Shown piece after piece: positions 1 through 5,289 of a DNA stretch of 8,246 nt (positions within the stretch are counted from its first letter, which is position 1; the number at the start of each line of letters is the position of its first letter). Where the stretch lies: assembly GCA_002404295.1 (NCBI GenBank), contig DHJK01000094.1, forward strand, positions 26,025-34,270, written 5' to 3'. Below the pieces are notes generated by a model that worked only from the letters and a program-made list of their open reading frames with translations, did not search any database and had not been told where the DNA came from. This stretch comes from Legionellales bacterium UBA4722 (lineage in GTDB: Bacteria; Pseudomonadota; Gammaproteobacteria; DSM-16500). The position numbers and the translations under genes were made by a program.

Positions 1-20
1 AGGGGAGAGGTGTCCTAAGC
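1..20. repeat. 20-bp repeat, left copy (inverted relative to the right edge)
   Basis: The first 20 bases, AGGGGAGAGGTGTCCTAAGC, are the exact reverse complement of positions 8226-8245. The match stops at position 21. Reading outward from the window, both copies give the same sequence starting GCTTAGGACACC. This fits the end of a multicopy element, such as the terminal repeat of an insertion sequence or a small palindromic element, lying just beyond each edge. The element itself is not visible, so its family cannot be named. Confidence 0.85.
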
Positions 21-48
21 AAGTGAGTTGTGTGTTGGAAATAATAAA

Positions 49-77
49 TTAACTTCAGCGCTATCTAAGTGTAAAAT
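49..77 (+). promoter_or_regulatory. Candidate sigma-70 promoter for the uspA-cbpA group
   Basis: A -35-like TTAACT (49-54) lies 17 bp before a -10-like TAAAAT (72-77), matching consensus at 4/6 and 5/6 positions. Transcription would start near 84 and give a leader of about 55 nt before the uspA start. It was found by eye in an AT-rich region, so chance similarity is possible. Confidence 0.35.
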
Positions 78-139
78 GGTTTGAATAGGGGCCGAGTGTT
101 TTGCGGTAAGTAAACTGATATTAAATCAAGGATAATTTT

Positions 140-568
140 ATGTATAAACATATTTTATTAGCAACGGATTTAACAGATGACACAGGCTACATCCTCAAGA
201 AAGTGCGTAAGTTGCGTGATTACACAGGCGCAAAGCTCAGCTTGATTCATGTGGTTGAACCCATGCCAGGCTATAGTTATGCTTATTTAGGTATCGAAGA
301 TATTGAAGGCCAGCTCATTGAAGAATCAAGAGCAGCGCTTGCTAAAGTAGGTGAATCGTTAGAAGTGGATAAAAAACACCAATGGATCGAAGTAGGTCCT
401 ACCAAGTCAAAAATTCATGCGGTTGCTCAAGAGATTGGCGCTGATTTAATCATTTGTGGCAGCCATGGACGTCATGGATTGTCTTTGTTACTAGGTTCAA
501 CAGCCAATGCAATTTTACATGGTGCGAACTGTGATGTGTTAGTGGTGCGGCTACCGGAAGAAAAATAA
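140..568 (+). CDS. uspA: Universal stress protein, UspA family
   Basis: This encodes a 142-residue single-domain Usp protein, the normal length for the family. The N-terminal strand MYKHILLATDLTDDT carries the conserved Asp of the nucleotide-binding fold. The C-terminal part has the GSHGRHG...GSTANAIL loop followed by CDVLVVRLP. The loop resembles the ATP-binding G-2x-G-9x-G(S/T) motif, but only eight residues separate the second glycine pair, so I would not assert ATP binding. Usp proteins are cytoplasmic dimers induced under starvation and other stresses; their molecular role is mostly unclear. The start is supported by AAGGA (128-132), seven bases before ATG. A 55-bp gap separates it from cbpA on the same strand, and I see no terminator between them, so co-transcription is plausible. 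The gene symbol reflects family membership, not proven orthology to E. coli UspA. Confidence 0.9.
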   Translation: MYKHILLATDLTDDTGYILKKVRKLRDYTGAKLSLIHVVEPMPGYSYAYLGIEDIEGQLIEESRAALAKVGESLEVDKKHQWIEVGPTKSKIHAVAQEIGADLIICGSHGRHGLSLLLGSTANAILHGANCDVLVVRLPEEK

Positions 569-623
569 TTTCCGAGATATGGCGCACAGTCAAAGTTATT
601 AAATGATATAAAAACAGGTTACC

Positions 624-1583
624 ATGGAATTTAAAGATTATTACACCACCCTCGGCTTGTCTCGTACTGCAACTGCTGACGAAATTAAACGCGCTTACCG
701 TAAATTAGCGCGTAAATATCATCCTGATGTGAGTAAAGAAAAAAATGCTGAAGAGCGTTTTAAAGAAGTGCAAGAAGCGTATGAGGTTTTAAAAGATACT
801 AAAAAACGTGAATCTTATGATCAATTGGGCAGTCAGTGGAAAAGCGGTCAAGATTTTAGACCGCCACCGGATTGGCAAGGTTTTTCAGGGTTCAATGGCG
901 GCGGCGGTTTTGCACAGGATGGTGAAGGTCTAGGCGGGTTCAGTGACTTTTTTGAAAGTATTTTTGGGCAAGCCCGTCAAGGTGGCCATCAACGACAACA
1001 ACGTGGACCCTCTAGACAGCAAGGACGCGATGAGCGCGCCAAAATCAGCATCAGTTTAGAAGATGCCTTTAGAGGCGGTAGCAAAACGGTACAGTTACAA
1101 GTACCTGAAATGGATGCACACGGTCGCATGCATCACGCCACTCGCTCACTTAAGATTACTATTCCTGCGGGTATCGCTGCAGGTCAGCAATTGCGTTTAG
1201 CAAAACAAGGTACACCGGGTGCAGGCGGCGGCGCGCCTGGCGATTTATATTTGGAAATGGATATTCAACCTCATCGGATTTTTACGTTGCAAGGTCATGA
1301 TGTTTATTTAACGCTACCCATTACACCGTGGGAAGCCGCGTTAGGTGCGAAAGTAACTGCGCCGACCTTAGCGGGCCCGGTAGAAATAAAAATTCCTGCT
1401 GGCGCTGAGGCAGGGCAAAAAATGCGTTTGAAAGGGCGTGGATTACCTAAGAAAATTACACCAGGTGATCAATATATCGTATTGCAAGTTTACGTTCCTC
1501 CTGCAAAAACAGAAGCTGAGCGTGCTTTGTATGAAAACATGGCCAAAGAAATGGTCTGCGATCCGCGAAAACATTTATTTTAG
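624..1583 (+). CDS. cbpA: Curved DNA-binding protein CbpA, J-domain co-chaperone
   Basis: This 319-residue protein is a DnaJ-class co-chaperone that stimulates the DnaK ATPase; the E. coli family member also binds curved DNA in the nucleoid. The J domain spans about residues 4-69 with the essential HPD at 33-35 (KYHPDVSK). A Gly/Phe-rich linker follows (about 85-118), then a Gln/Arg-rich stretch (about 119-137) and two substrate-binding beta domains (about 138-215 and 220-296). Both beta domains carry the IPAG...GQ.(L/M)RL signature (ITIPAGIAAGQQLRL and IKIPAGAEAGQKMRL). The CxxCxGxG zinc repeats of true DnaJ are absent, which separates it from type I DnaJ. The start has a modest ACAGG (614-618) upstream. 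Immediate linkage to cbpM supports CbpA over other zinc-less J proteins. Its TAG stop overlaps the ribosome-binding site of cbpM. Confidence 0.95.
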   Translation: MEFKDYYTTLGLSRTATADEIKRAYRKLARKYHPDVSKEKNAEERFKEVQEAYEVLKDTKKRESYDQLGSQWKSGQDFRPPPDWQGFSGFNGGGGFAQDGEGLGGFSDFFESIFGQARQGGHQRQQRGPSRQQGRDERAKISISLEDAFRGGSKTVQLQVPEMDAHGRMHHATRSLKITIPAGIAAGQQLRLAKQGTPGAGGGAPGDLYLEMDIQPHRIFTLQGHDVYLTLPITPWEAALGAKVTAPTLAGPVEIKIPAGAEAGQKMRLKGRGLPKKITPGDQYIVLQVYVPPAKTEAERALYENMAKEMVCDPRKHLF

Positions 1584-1595
1584 GAGAGAGCCTGG

Positions 1596-1922
1596 ATGGC
1601 TAAAAAAGATCTGACTATTGTAGAATTAGAGGCTGATCCTGAATTGAGTCTTGATGAGTTATGTGAAACTTGTCAGATTACAACGAGTTTTATTTGTGAG
1701 TTAGTTGAATATGGAACGCTTGAACCTAAAGGTGTTTCGATAGAAGTATGGCGTTTTGATACTCGGCATTTGCAACGTATTCAGCGGGTGTTACGTTTAC
1801 AACATGATTTAGAAATTAATTTAGCGGGTGCTGCGTTGGCGATGGATTTGATGGATCAAATTGATCAGCTAAAAGCACAGGTTGAACTGTTAGAGAAATC
1901 GTTAAAATTAGGAGAGAGATAA
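1596..1922 (+). CDS. cbpM: Chaperone modulator CbpM
   Basis: This 108-residue protein (E. coli CbpM is about 101) is the specific inhibitor of CbpA: it binds the J domain and blocks both co-chaperone and DNA-binding activity. The N-terminal part looks like the MerR-type winged helix of the family, with the hallmark LDELCETC...ICELVEYGTLEP (about residues 19-44). A basic helix follows (HLQRIQRVLRLQHDLEINLAG), then a C-terminal heptad-like helix (MDQIDQLKAQVELLEKSL) suited to dimerisation. It starts 12 bp after the cbpA stop. AGGAG (1582-1586) lies nine bases before the ATG and overlaps the cbpA stop, suggesting translational coupling and matched production of the pair. Its TAA shares its last A with the ATG of the next small gene. 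Confidence 0.93.
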   Translation: MAKKDLTIVELEADPELSLDELCETCQITTSFICELVEYGTLEPKGVSIEVWRFDTRHLQRIQRVLRLQHDLEINLAGAALAMDLMDQIDQLKAQVELLEKSLKLGER

Positions 1923-2065
1923 TGAAAGCATATTTAAAAGTGATGTTGATTGCAGTGGTTTGTGCGGTGTTGAATACAGGATGTAGTAATACCGTTCAAG
2001 GGTTTGGAGAAGATATGGAACATAGTGGACAAGAAATTCAGAAGTCTGTTTCGAGTGATAAGTAA
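1922..2065 (+). CDS. Entericidin A/B-family small lipoprotein
   Basis: This 47-residue protein is easily missed by a length cutoff. It begins MKAYLKVMLIAVVCAVLNTG, a lipoprotein signal peptide with a short basic start, a hydrophobic core and a lipobox LNTG-C at residues 17-21. Lipidation of Cys21 would leave about 27 residues. The mature part, CSNTVQGFGEDMEHSGQEIQ, follows the entericidin pattern CNT..G.G.D...G..I, an amphipathic segment. Entericidins are membrane-anchored peptides first described in E. coli as an antidote/toxin pair; in many proteobacteria single copies occur whose role is unclear. The ATG overlaps the cbpM stop (TAATG), and AGGAG (1910-1914) lies seven bases upstream inside cbpM, so translation is probably coupled. 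Only one copy is present here, so a toxin/antidote pair cannot be claimed. Confidence 0.85.
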   Translation: MKAYLKVMLIAVVCAVLNTGCSNTVQGFGEDMEHSGQEIQKSVSSDK

Positions 2066-2093
2066 TCCTCTAACTAATACCAGGGCGCTCGGT

Positions 2094-2417
2094 TTATATT
2101 TCTGTATTGACAGCAGGCCTCAAGGTGTTTCCTTCTTGGGGCGCGCTGGCGCTGGGCATTGTAGAAGAGCTCACTGGTAAAAAAAACTTCATGATGTTGT
2201 CTTGCAGTCTCTTCAGATCAGTTTTTTCTTCTTCTGGCATCAAAGCAAGCGTATGCGATAAGGCTCGGCGAAGACCGCTATTATTCTTATTGTTTTGAAT
2301 ATCGCACAGCTCGGTAACAGCGCTATTTGTTCTTGCTGTACTTGCTTTATATATCCTGTCTATAAATAGAGGATTGTCATATATGCGCTTTGCAAATCGT
2401 TTAACTGGTTGAAACAT
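2094..2417 (-). CDS. Unrecognised 107-residue protein
   Basis: I do not recognise this protein. The best start is the ATG at 2417 (MFQPVKRFAKRIYDNPLF), preceded on the minus strand by GAGGG nine bases upstream. An in-frame ATG at 2558 has no such site and would add a Cys-rich, low-quality N-terminus, so I reject it. The protein has a basic N-terminus (K/R at residues 6-12), a mainly helical, charged middle (LALMPEEEKTDLKRLQDNIM), and a Ser/Pro/Ala-rich tail (SSSTMPSASAPQEG). There is no signal peptide, membrane segment or known catalytic motif. It converges on the entericidin gene across a 28-bp gap with no evident terminator. It could be a lineage-specific protein or the remnant of a larger gene. 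Confidence that it is expressed is moderate to low. Confidence 0.45.
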   Translation of the reverse strand: MFQPVKRFAKRIYDNPLFIDRIYKASTARTNSAVTELCDIQNNKNNSGLRRALSHTLALMPEEEKTDLKRLQDNIMKFFLPVSSSTMPSASAPQEGNTLRPAVNTEI

Positions 2418-2563
2418 AAAGGTTATCCCTCTTTCTTGGCTGCTGTAAGCGCTATGGCAGCATAAATGAACAAAAGATGCACCAAAAAACGATAATCTAG
2501 CAAGTTTTAGCTTGGGCGAGTAGTGATGTGGTAGGCATGATGTTACGTAGCGAAACAATAATT

Positions 2564-2740
2564 TTATTGTTTGCGAATATATCTTACGTTTGGTAATCCC
2601 TTAAAATCTGCATTCTGGGCGTTAACAAAATATTTAAGCCGCCCAGAAAGATCAACTAGATTTTTTCTATGTTCTATCCTTGTCCCGCGTAATTTCTGTG
2701 CTCATTTCTTTTAAAAATCCGCACATTTTTTTGATATCTT
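2564..2740 (-). pseudogene. Probable frameshifted gene remnant downstream of sodB
   Basis: Two minus-strand reading frames look protein-like but are out of phase. One (2667 to about 2740) reads KDIKKMCGFLKEMSTEITRD and ends at a TAG at 2667-2669. The other is open from 2701 to a TAA at 2564-2566 and reads LRGTRIEHRKNLVDLSGRLK..., then YFVNAQNADFKGLPNVRYIR. The second has no ATG, and the frames overlap near 2670-2700. A single-base shift there would join them into a continuous polypeptide of about 57-60 residues. I infer a decayed gene or gene end. I do not recognise the family, and chance open frames remain possible in this AT-rich spacer. Confidence 0.35.
2613..2648. other. Inverted repeat, 9-bp arms
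   Basis: TTCTGGGCG (2613-2621) is the exact reverse complement of CGCCCAGAA (2640-2648), separated by 18 AT-rich bases. An RNA copy would form a stable hairpin. A T-run (2661-2666) follows on the plus strand but is 12 bases away, so it is a poor intrinsic terminator. It lies inside the suspected gene remnant. Confidence 0.5.
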
Positions 2741-2747
2741 TGGCAGT

Positions 2748-2770
2748 GCAACAACTCTCAGAACTGTTGC
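2748..2770 (-). terminator. Weak stem-loop just after sodB
   Basis: GCAACA (2748-2753) pairs with TGTTGC (2765-2770) around an 11-nt loop, immediately after the sodB stop in the direction of transcription. No U-run follows, so it may only stabilise the transcript 3' end or be fortuitous. Confidence 0.2.
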
Positions 2771-3349
2771 TTACGTAAAATTTTGAGCAACAAAATCCCA
2801 GTTCACAAGATCCCAGAATTTTTCAACATACGTAGGACGAGCATTTCGGTAATCAATGTAGTAAGCATGTTCCCACACGTCGCACGTTAACAACGCTTTT
2901 TGTTTTTGCGTCATCGGTGTGCCCGCATTGCTGGTGCTTACAATTTCTAAATCACCTTGTGCATTTTTGACTAACCAGCCCCAGCCAGATCCGAATGTGG
3001 CAACGCTTGTTTGACTAAAACGTTTTTTGAATTCATCGAAGGAGCCGAAGGCTTTGATGATTGCTTCAGCGAGTTTGCCGTTAGGTTCGCGTGAGCTATT
3101 TGGTGTTAAGCAATTCCAATAAAATGTGTGGTTCCAGACTTGGGCTGCGTTATTAAAAATACCACCGGAAGATTTTAAAATGGTGTCTTCTAAGGATGCA
3201 TTTTCGAATTCGGTGCCTTTGATTAAGTTGTTAAGGTTGTTGACGTAGGCTTGGTGGTGTTTGCCGTAGTGATATTCTAGTGTTTCTTTGGAGATGATGG
3301 GTTGTAGGGCGTCGAGGGCGTAAGGTAATGGAGGTAGGGTGTGGGTCAT
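2771..3349 (-). CDS. sodB: Superoxide dismutase, iron type
   Basis: This encodes a 192-residue cytoplasmic superoxide dismutase, the same length class as E. coli SodB, converting superoxide to oxygen and hydrogen peroxide. The four metal ligands are present at the expected positions: His27 (LEYHYGKHH), His74 (VWNHTFYW), Asp157 and His161 (DVWEHAYYIDYRN). Gln70 just before the second ligand (NNAAQVWNH) is the second-sphere glutamine placed as in iron enzymes; manganese enzymes usually carry it near GSGW instead, so I call it Fe-type. The hallmark SGWGWLVK is intact. The start is supported by AGGAGA (3356-3361 on the minus strand) six bases before ATG. It stands alone, 120 bp from the upstream minus-strand gene and separated from it by a REP-like repeat. 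I see no clear Fur box. Confidence 0.97.
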   Translation of the reverse strand: MTHTLPPLPYALDALQPIISKETLEYHYGKHHQAYVNNLNNLIKGTEFENASLEDTILKSSGGIFNNAAQVWNHTFYWNCLTPNSSREPNGKLAEAIIKAFGSFDEFKKRFSQTSVATFGSGWGWLVKNAQGDLEIVSTSNAGTPMTQKQKALLTCDVWEHAYYIDYRNARPTYVEKFWDLVNWDFVAQNFT

Positions 3350-3426
3350 GGTGGTTCTCCTGATTAATATAAAGTGTTAGGAATGATAGCGCTTGTTTGA
3401 GGGAGAAACTAGATGTTCTTTAAAGA

Positions 3427-3463
3427 CTAGGTTGCTTCGCTTACGCTTGAGCTTGGAAATGAC
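3427..3463. repeat. REP-like interspersed repeat
   Basis: Read on the minus strand this segment runs GTCATTTCCAAGCTCAAGCG then TAAGCGAAGCAACCTAG. It resembles the family of short intergenic repeats of the form GTCATT.C.AGC...GCGAAGCAA.CTAG that are scattered through many AT-leaning bacterial genomes. It lies between the sodB start and the stop of the histidine-phosphatase-like gene, a typical intergenic site. Only one copy is in this window, so repetitiveness is inferred from resemblance. Confidence 0.4.
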
Positions 3464-3469
3464 AGCTTT

Positions 3470-4096
3470 CTACTCTACCGGATACTGATTCGGGAGCACT
3501 ATCAAAGTAGTATTTCCTGTTATAGGATTAAACAAAATATGATAGACAGTATCATAATCCTCATCGGCTAGTTTAGTTTGATGGGGCGATGTGCCGAGGC
3601 CGTCTAGCAATTCTGGAATTTCACCGTGATGCCAACAAATCAAAATTGTTTTTCCGTTAAACTTAGAGCTCTTTAATAAATCCTGATAGAGTCCAGCTAA
3701 GCCTTCGCCATGTCTGTATACATCACTCAGCAGCACAGGTTGGCCGGTTTTAGGATGACGAACTGCGAACTCAGTCACAAGCGGCATGACAGTTTCTAAT
3801 TCTCGGTTGGATTGGGCGGTATGGGCTGTTGTAATGATGTAATCAGGCTCATTAAAAGTATAATTGTCGATCACGCCTGAGGTGTTAATATGGCTGAGAT
3901 AATAATCAGAAAATTTATCAGCGCGTTGACGGCCTAAAGGGGAAAGAAAAGGGCCTGGGTTAGGTTGAATAAGCTTATCTGCATGTCGAATGAGGATAAT
4001 TTCTTTGGGGATAGCGTTGGCAGGTAGAATAAAAAACAGGCTTAACAAGAGTATAAAGCTGACGCATAGTCGTTTGTATAATAGGCTGGCTTTCAT
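3470..4096 (-). CDS. Exported histidine-phosphatase-superfamily protein
   Basis: This 208-residue protein has a clear signal peptide: a basic start (KASLLYKR), a long hydrophobic core (residues 11-24) and a cleavage site after ANA (26-28). The mature protein is therefore probably periplasmic. It opens with EIILIRHADK, whose Arg37-His38-Ala is the phosphate-accepting RHG/RHA motif of the histidine phosphatase (phosphoglycerate-mutase-like) superfamily. The second catalytic His is probably in ICWHHGEIPELL (His156/157). SPLGRQRAD and the Arg of AQSNRELETV fit other conserved positions. The substrate cannot be told from sequence; small exported members often act on phosphate esters. The ATG is preceded by GGGAGA (4106-4111 on the minus strand) at a nine-base spacing. 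It is transcribed divergently from rpsB and toward sodB. I found no convincing promoter. Confidence 0.8.
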   Translation of the reverse strand: MKASLLYKRLCVSFILLLSLFFILPANAIPKEIILIRHADKLIQPNPGPFLSPLGRQRADKFSDYYLSHINTSGVIDNYTFNEPDYIITTAHTAQSNRELETVMPLVTEFAVRHPKTGQPVLLSDVYRHGEGLAGLYQDLLKSSKFNGKTILICWHHGEIPELLDGLGTSPHQTKLADEDYDTVYHILFNPITGNTTLIVLPNQYPVE

Positions 4097-4292
4097 TTAT
4101 ATAAATCTCCCGTCGTTTATGCGGTAACTTTTAACTAGTATAAAAAGTAGTTTAACATATTAGTGCTATTTATATTCAATATAGCGCATTTTCTGTTTTT
4201 CGCCACAAGCGCAAAACTTAGGTATAACTTTTTGATTATTAACGATATAGTTATGTTAAATCTGGTTTAACTCATTCGTTGTCACTTCGATA

Positions 4293-4321
4293 TTGTTGAA
4301 AACAATGATCTGTGGTATAAA
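4293..4321 (+). promoter_or_regulatory. Candidate extended -10 promoter for the rpsB cluster
   Basis: TGGTATAAA (4313-4321) is an extended -10 element, with TG one base before a TATAAA hexamer that matches consensus at 5/6. Seventeen bases upstream is a weak TTGTTG -35 (4293-4298). Transcription would begin near 4328, giving a leader of about 125 nt before rpsB, consistent with the autoregulated rpsB leaders known in gammaproteobacteria. Confidence 0.5.
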
Positions 4322-4350
4322 GGCGAGCTTTCATTAGCAATGTAATTTTA

Positions 4351-4436
4351 CTAACCCCACACACGTATCATGATCCACTGCTGGGTGCCCTGTCTGTATA
4401 AGGGGTTGGCAGTTGAGGTACGTGGAGGCCTAACCC
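4351..4436 (+). promoter_or_regulatory. Structured rpsB mRNA leader, possible S2 autoregulation element
   Basis: Nested pairings can be drawn by eye. CACGTA (4362-4367) pairs with TACGTG (4419-4424), ACTGC (4377-4381) with GCAGT (4409-4413), and CCCT (4388-4391) with AGGG (4401-4404) around a nine-base loop. GGGGTT (4402-4407) could instead pair with AACCCC (4353-4358), or its GGGTT part with AACCC (4432-4436) shortly before the ribosome-binding site. In E. coli and relatives, ribosomal protein S2 represses rpsB-tsf through a conserved leader structure. That this leader does the same is an inference from position and structure; I have not matched it to the published consensus. Confidence 0.5.
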
Positions 4437-4453
4437 AAATTTGGAGAATAGAA

Positions 4454-5215
4454 ATGTCTAATATTAGTATGCGTGATATGTTAAAAGCTGGCGTCCATTT
4501 CGGTCACCAGACCTGTCATTGGAACCCCAAGATGGGCCCTTATATTTACGGCGCCCGCAGTAAGATCCATATTATCAACCTTGAAACAACGTTACCTATG
4601 TTGAAAGATGCTATGAATGTGCTGGGCAAAATGGCATCCAAAAAAGGTAAAATATTGTTCGTAGGTACCAAGCCTGCCGCTCAAGCTATTATTCGTGATG
4701 AAGCGCAACGTTGCCGTATGCCTTATGTAGACCATCGTTGGTTAGGTGGTATGTTAACGAACTATAAAACCATTCGTCAGTCCATTAAACGTTTAAAAGA
4801 ACTCGATGGCATGATTGAAAAAAATGCATTCGGTCGTTTAACTAAAAAAGAAATTCTTAACTTGACTCGCGACAGAGAAAAGCTCAACCGTAGTTTAGGC
4901 GGTATTAAAAACATGGGCGGCTTGCCAGATGCGTTGTTTGTTATTGACGTTGGCCATGAAAATATTGCAGTGGCTGAAGCTAATAAGTTAGGCATTCCTG
5001 TAATCGGTATCGTAGATACCAATAACAGCCCTAAGGGAATTTCTTATGTGATCCCAGGAAACGACGATTCCACCCGTTCTATTGCTTTGTATACGCAATG
5101 CGCAGCAGACGCTATTTTAGAAGCGCGCGCTTCCAACCCCGATATCACTGAAAATGAATTACTTGAAATTGAAGAAGAAAATCCAGTGGTTGGCGGAGAA
5201 GAGGAAGGTAAGTAA
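4454..5215 (+). CDS. rpsB: 30S ribosomal protein S2
   Basis: This encodes a 253-residue S2, which joins the 30S subunit late and helps anchor S1. It begins MSNISMRDMLKAGVHFGHQT, the canonical family N-terminus, followed by CHWNPKMGPYIYGARSKIHI, WLGGMLTNYKT (96-106) and IPVIGIVDTNNSPKGISYVI (181-200), and ends in an acidic tail. I chose the ATG at 4454 because GGAG (4443-4446) lies seven bases upstream and the family alignment starts there. An in-frame ATG at 4370 would add 28 unrelated residues, lacks a ribosome-binding site and falls inside the structured leader. rpsB heads the cluster and is followed after 74 bp by tsf, the usual order. Confidence 0.98.
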   Translation: MSNISMRDMLKAGVHFGHQTCHWNPKMGPYIYGARSKIHIINLETTLPMLKDAMNVLGKMASKKGKILFVGTKPAAQAIIRDEAQRCRMPYVDHRWLGGMLTNYKTIRQSIKRLKELDGMIEKNAFGRLTKKEILNLTRDREKLNRSLGGIKNMGGLPDALFVIDVGHENIAVAEANKLGIPVIGIVDTNNSPKGISYVIPGNDDSTRSIALYTQCAADAILEARASNPDITENELLEIEEENPVVGGEEEGK

Positions 5216-5226
5216 TTCATTACTTA

Positions 5227-5254
5227 ACTGTCACCTTGCAAACAGGGTGACAGT
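5227..5254 (+). terminator. rpsB-tsf intercistronic stem-loop, possible attenuator
   Basis: ACTGTCACC (5227-5235) pairs perfectly with GGTGACAGT (5246-5254) around a 10-nt loop, 12 bases after the rpsB stop. No U-run follows, so it is unlikely to be a full intrinsic terminator. It could be a partial attenuator, processing site or 3'-end stabiliser that sets S2 above EF-Ts output. Confidence 0.5.
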
Positions 5255-5289
5255 ACCTATCAGAAAATAGCGAAAAATCAGGAGTCAAT

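Larger units (their letters stand above)
4097..4453. other. Divergent intergenic region before rpsB
   Basis: These 357 bases lie between the minus-strand exported phosphatase-like gene and the plus-strand rpsB start. The left part (about 4112-4290) is AT-rich with no gene or repeat I can support. The right part holds the rpsB promoter candidate and leader. ATTGTT (4292-4297) and AACAAT (4301-4306) form a short inverted repeat across the -35 region that might be an operator. Confidence 0.7.

Noticed and set aside
1922..2065. Complete entericidin toxin/antidote pair
   Set aside because: Only one small lipoprotein frame is present. I found no second copy nearby, so an addiction module is not supported.
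2107..2298. 63-residue plus-strand open frame
   Set aside because: It is antisense to the unknown minus-strand gene, has no ribosome-binding site and shows low-quality composition.
2418..2558. 47-residue N-terminal extension of the unknown minus-strand protein
   Set aside because: It is Cys/His-rich with no ribosome-binding site, while the internal ATG at 2417 has GAGGG at good spacing.
3350..3426. Fur box or clear promoter upstream of sodB
   Set aside because: TATCAT- and TATATT-like hexamers exist on the minus strand but lack a matching -35, and no convincing Fur-box palindrome is visible.
4370..4453. Upstream in-frame ATG that would extend S2 by 28 residues
   Set aside because: The added residues are not S2-like, there is no ribosome-binding site before 4370, and the segment belongs to the structured leader. 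The ATG at 4454 has a good site and the canonical N-terminus.
4777..5022. Minus-strand open frame inside rpsB
   Set aside because: It is a shadow of the strongly conserved S2 frame. Similar antisense or alternate frames inside tsf, frr and uppS were dropped for the same reason.
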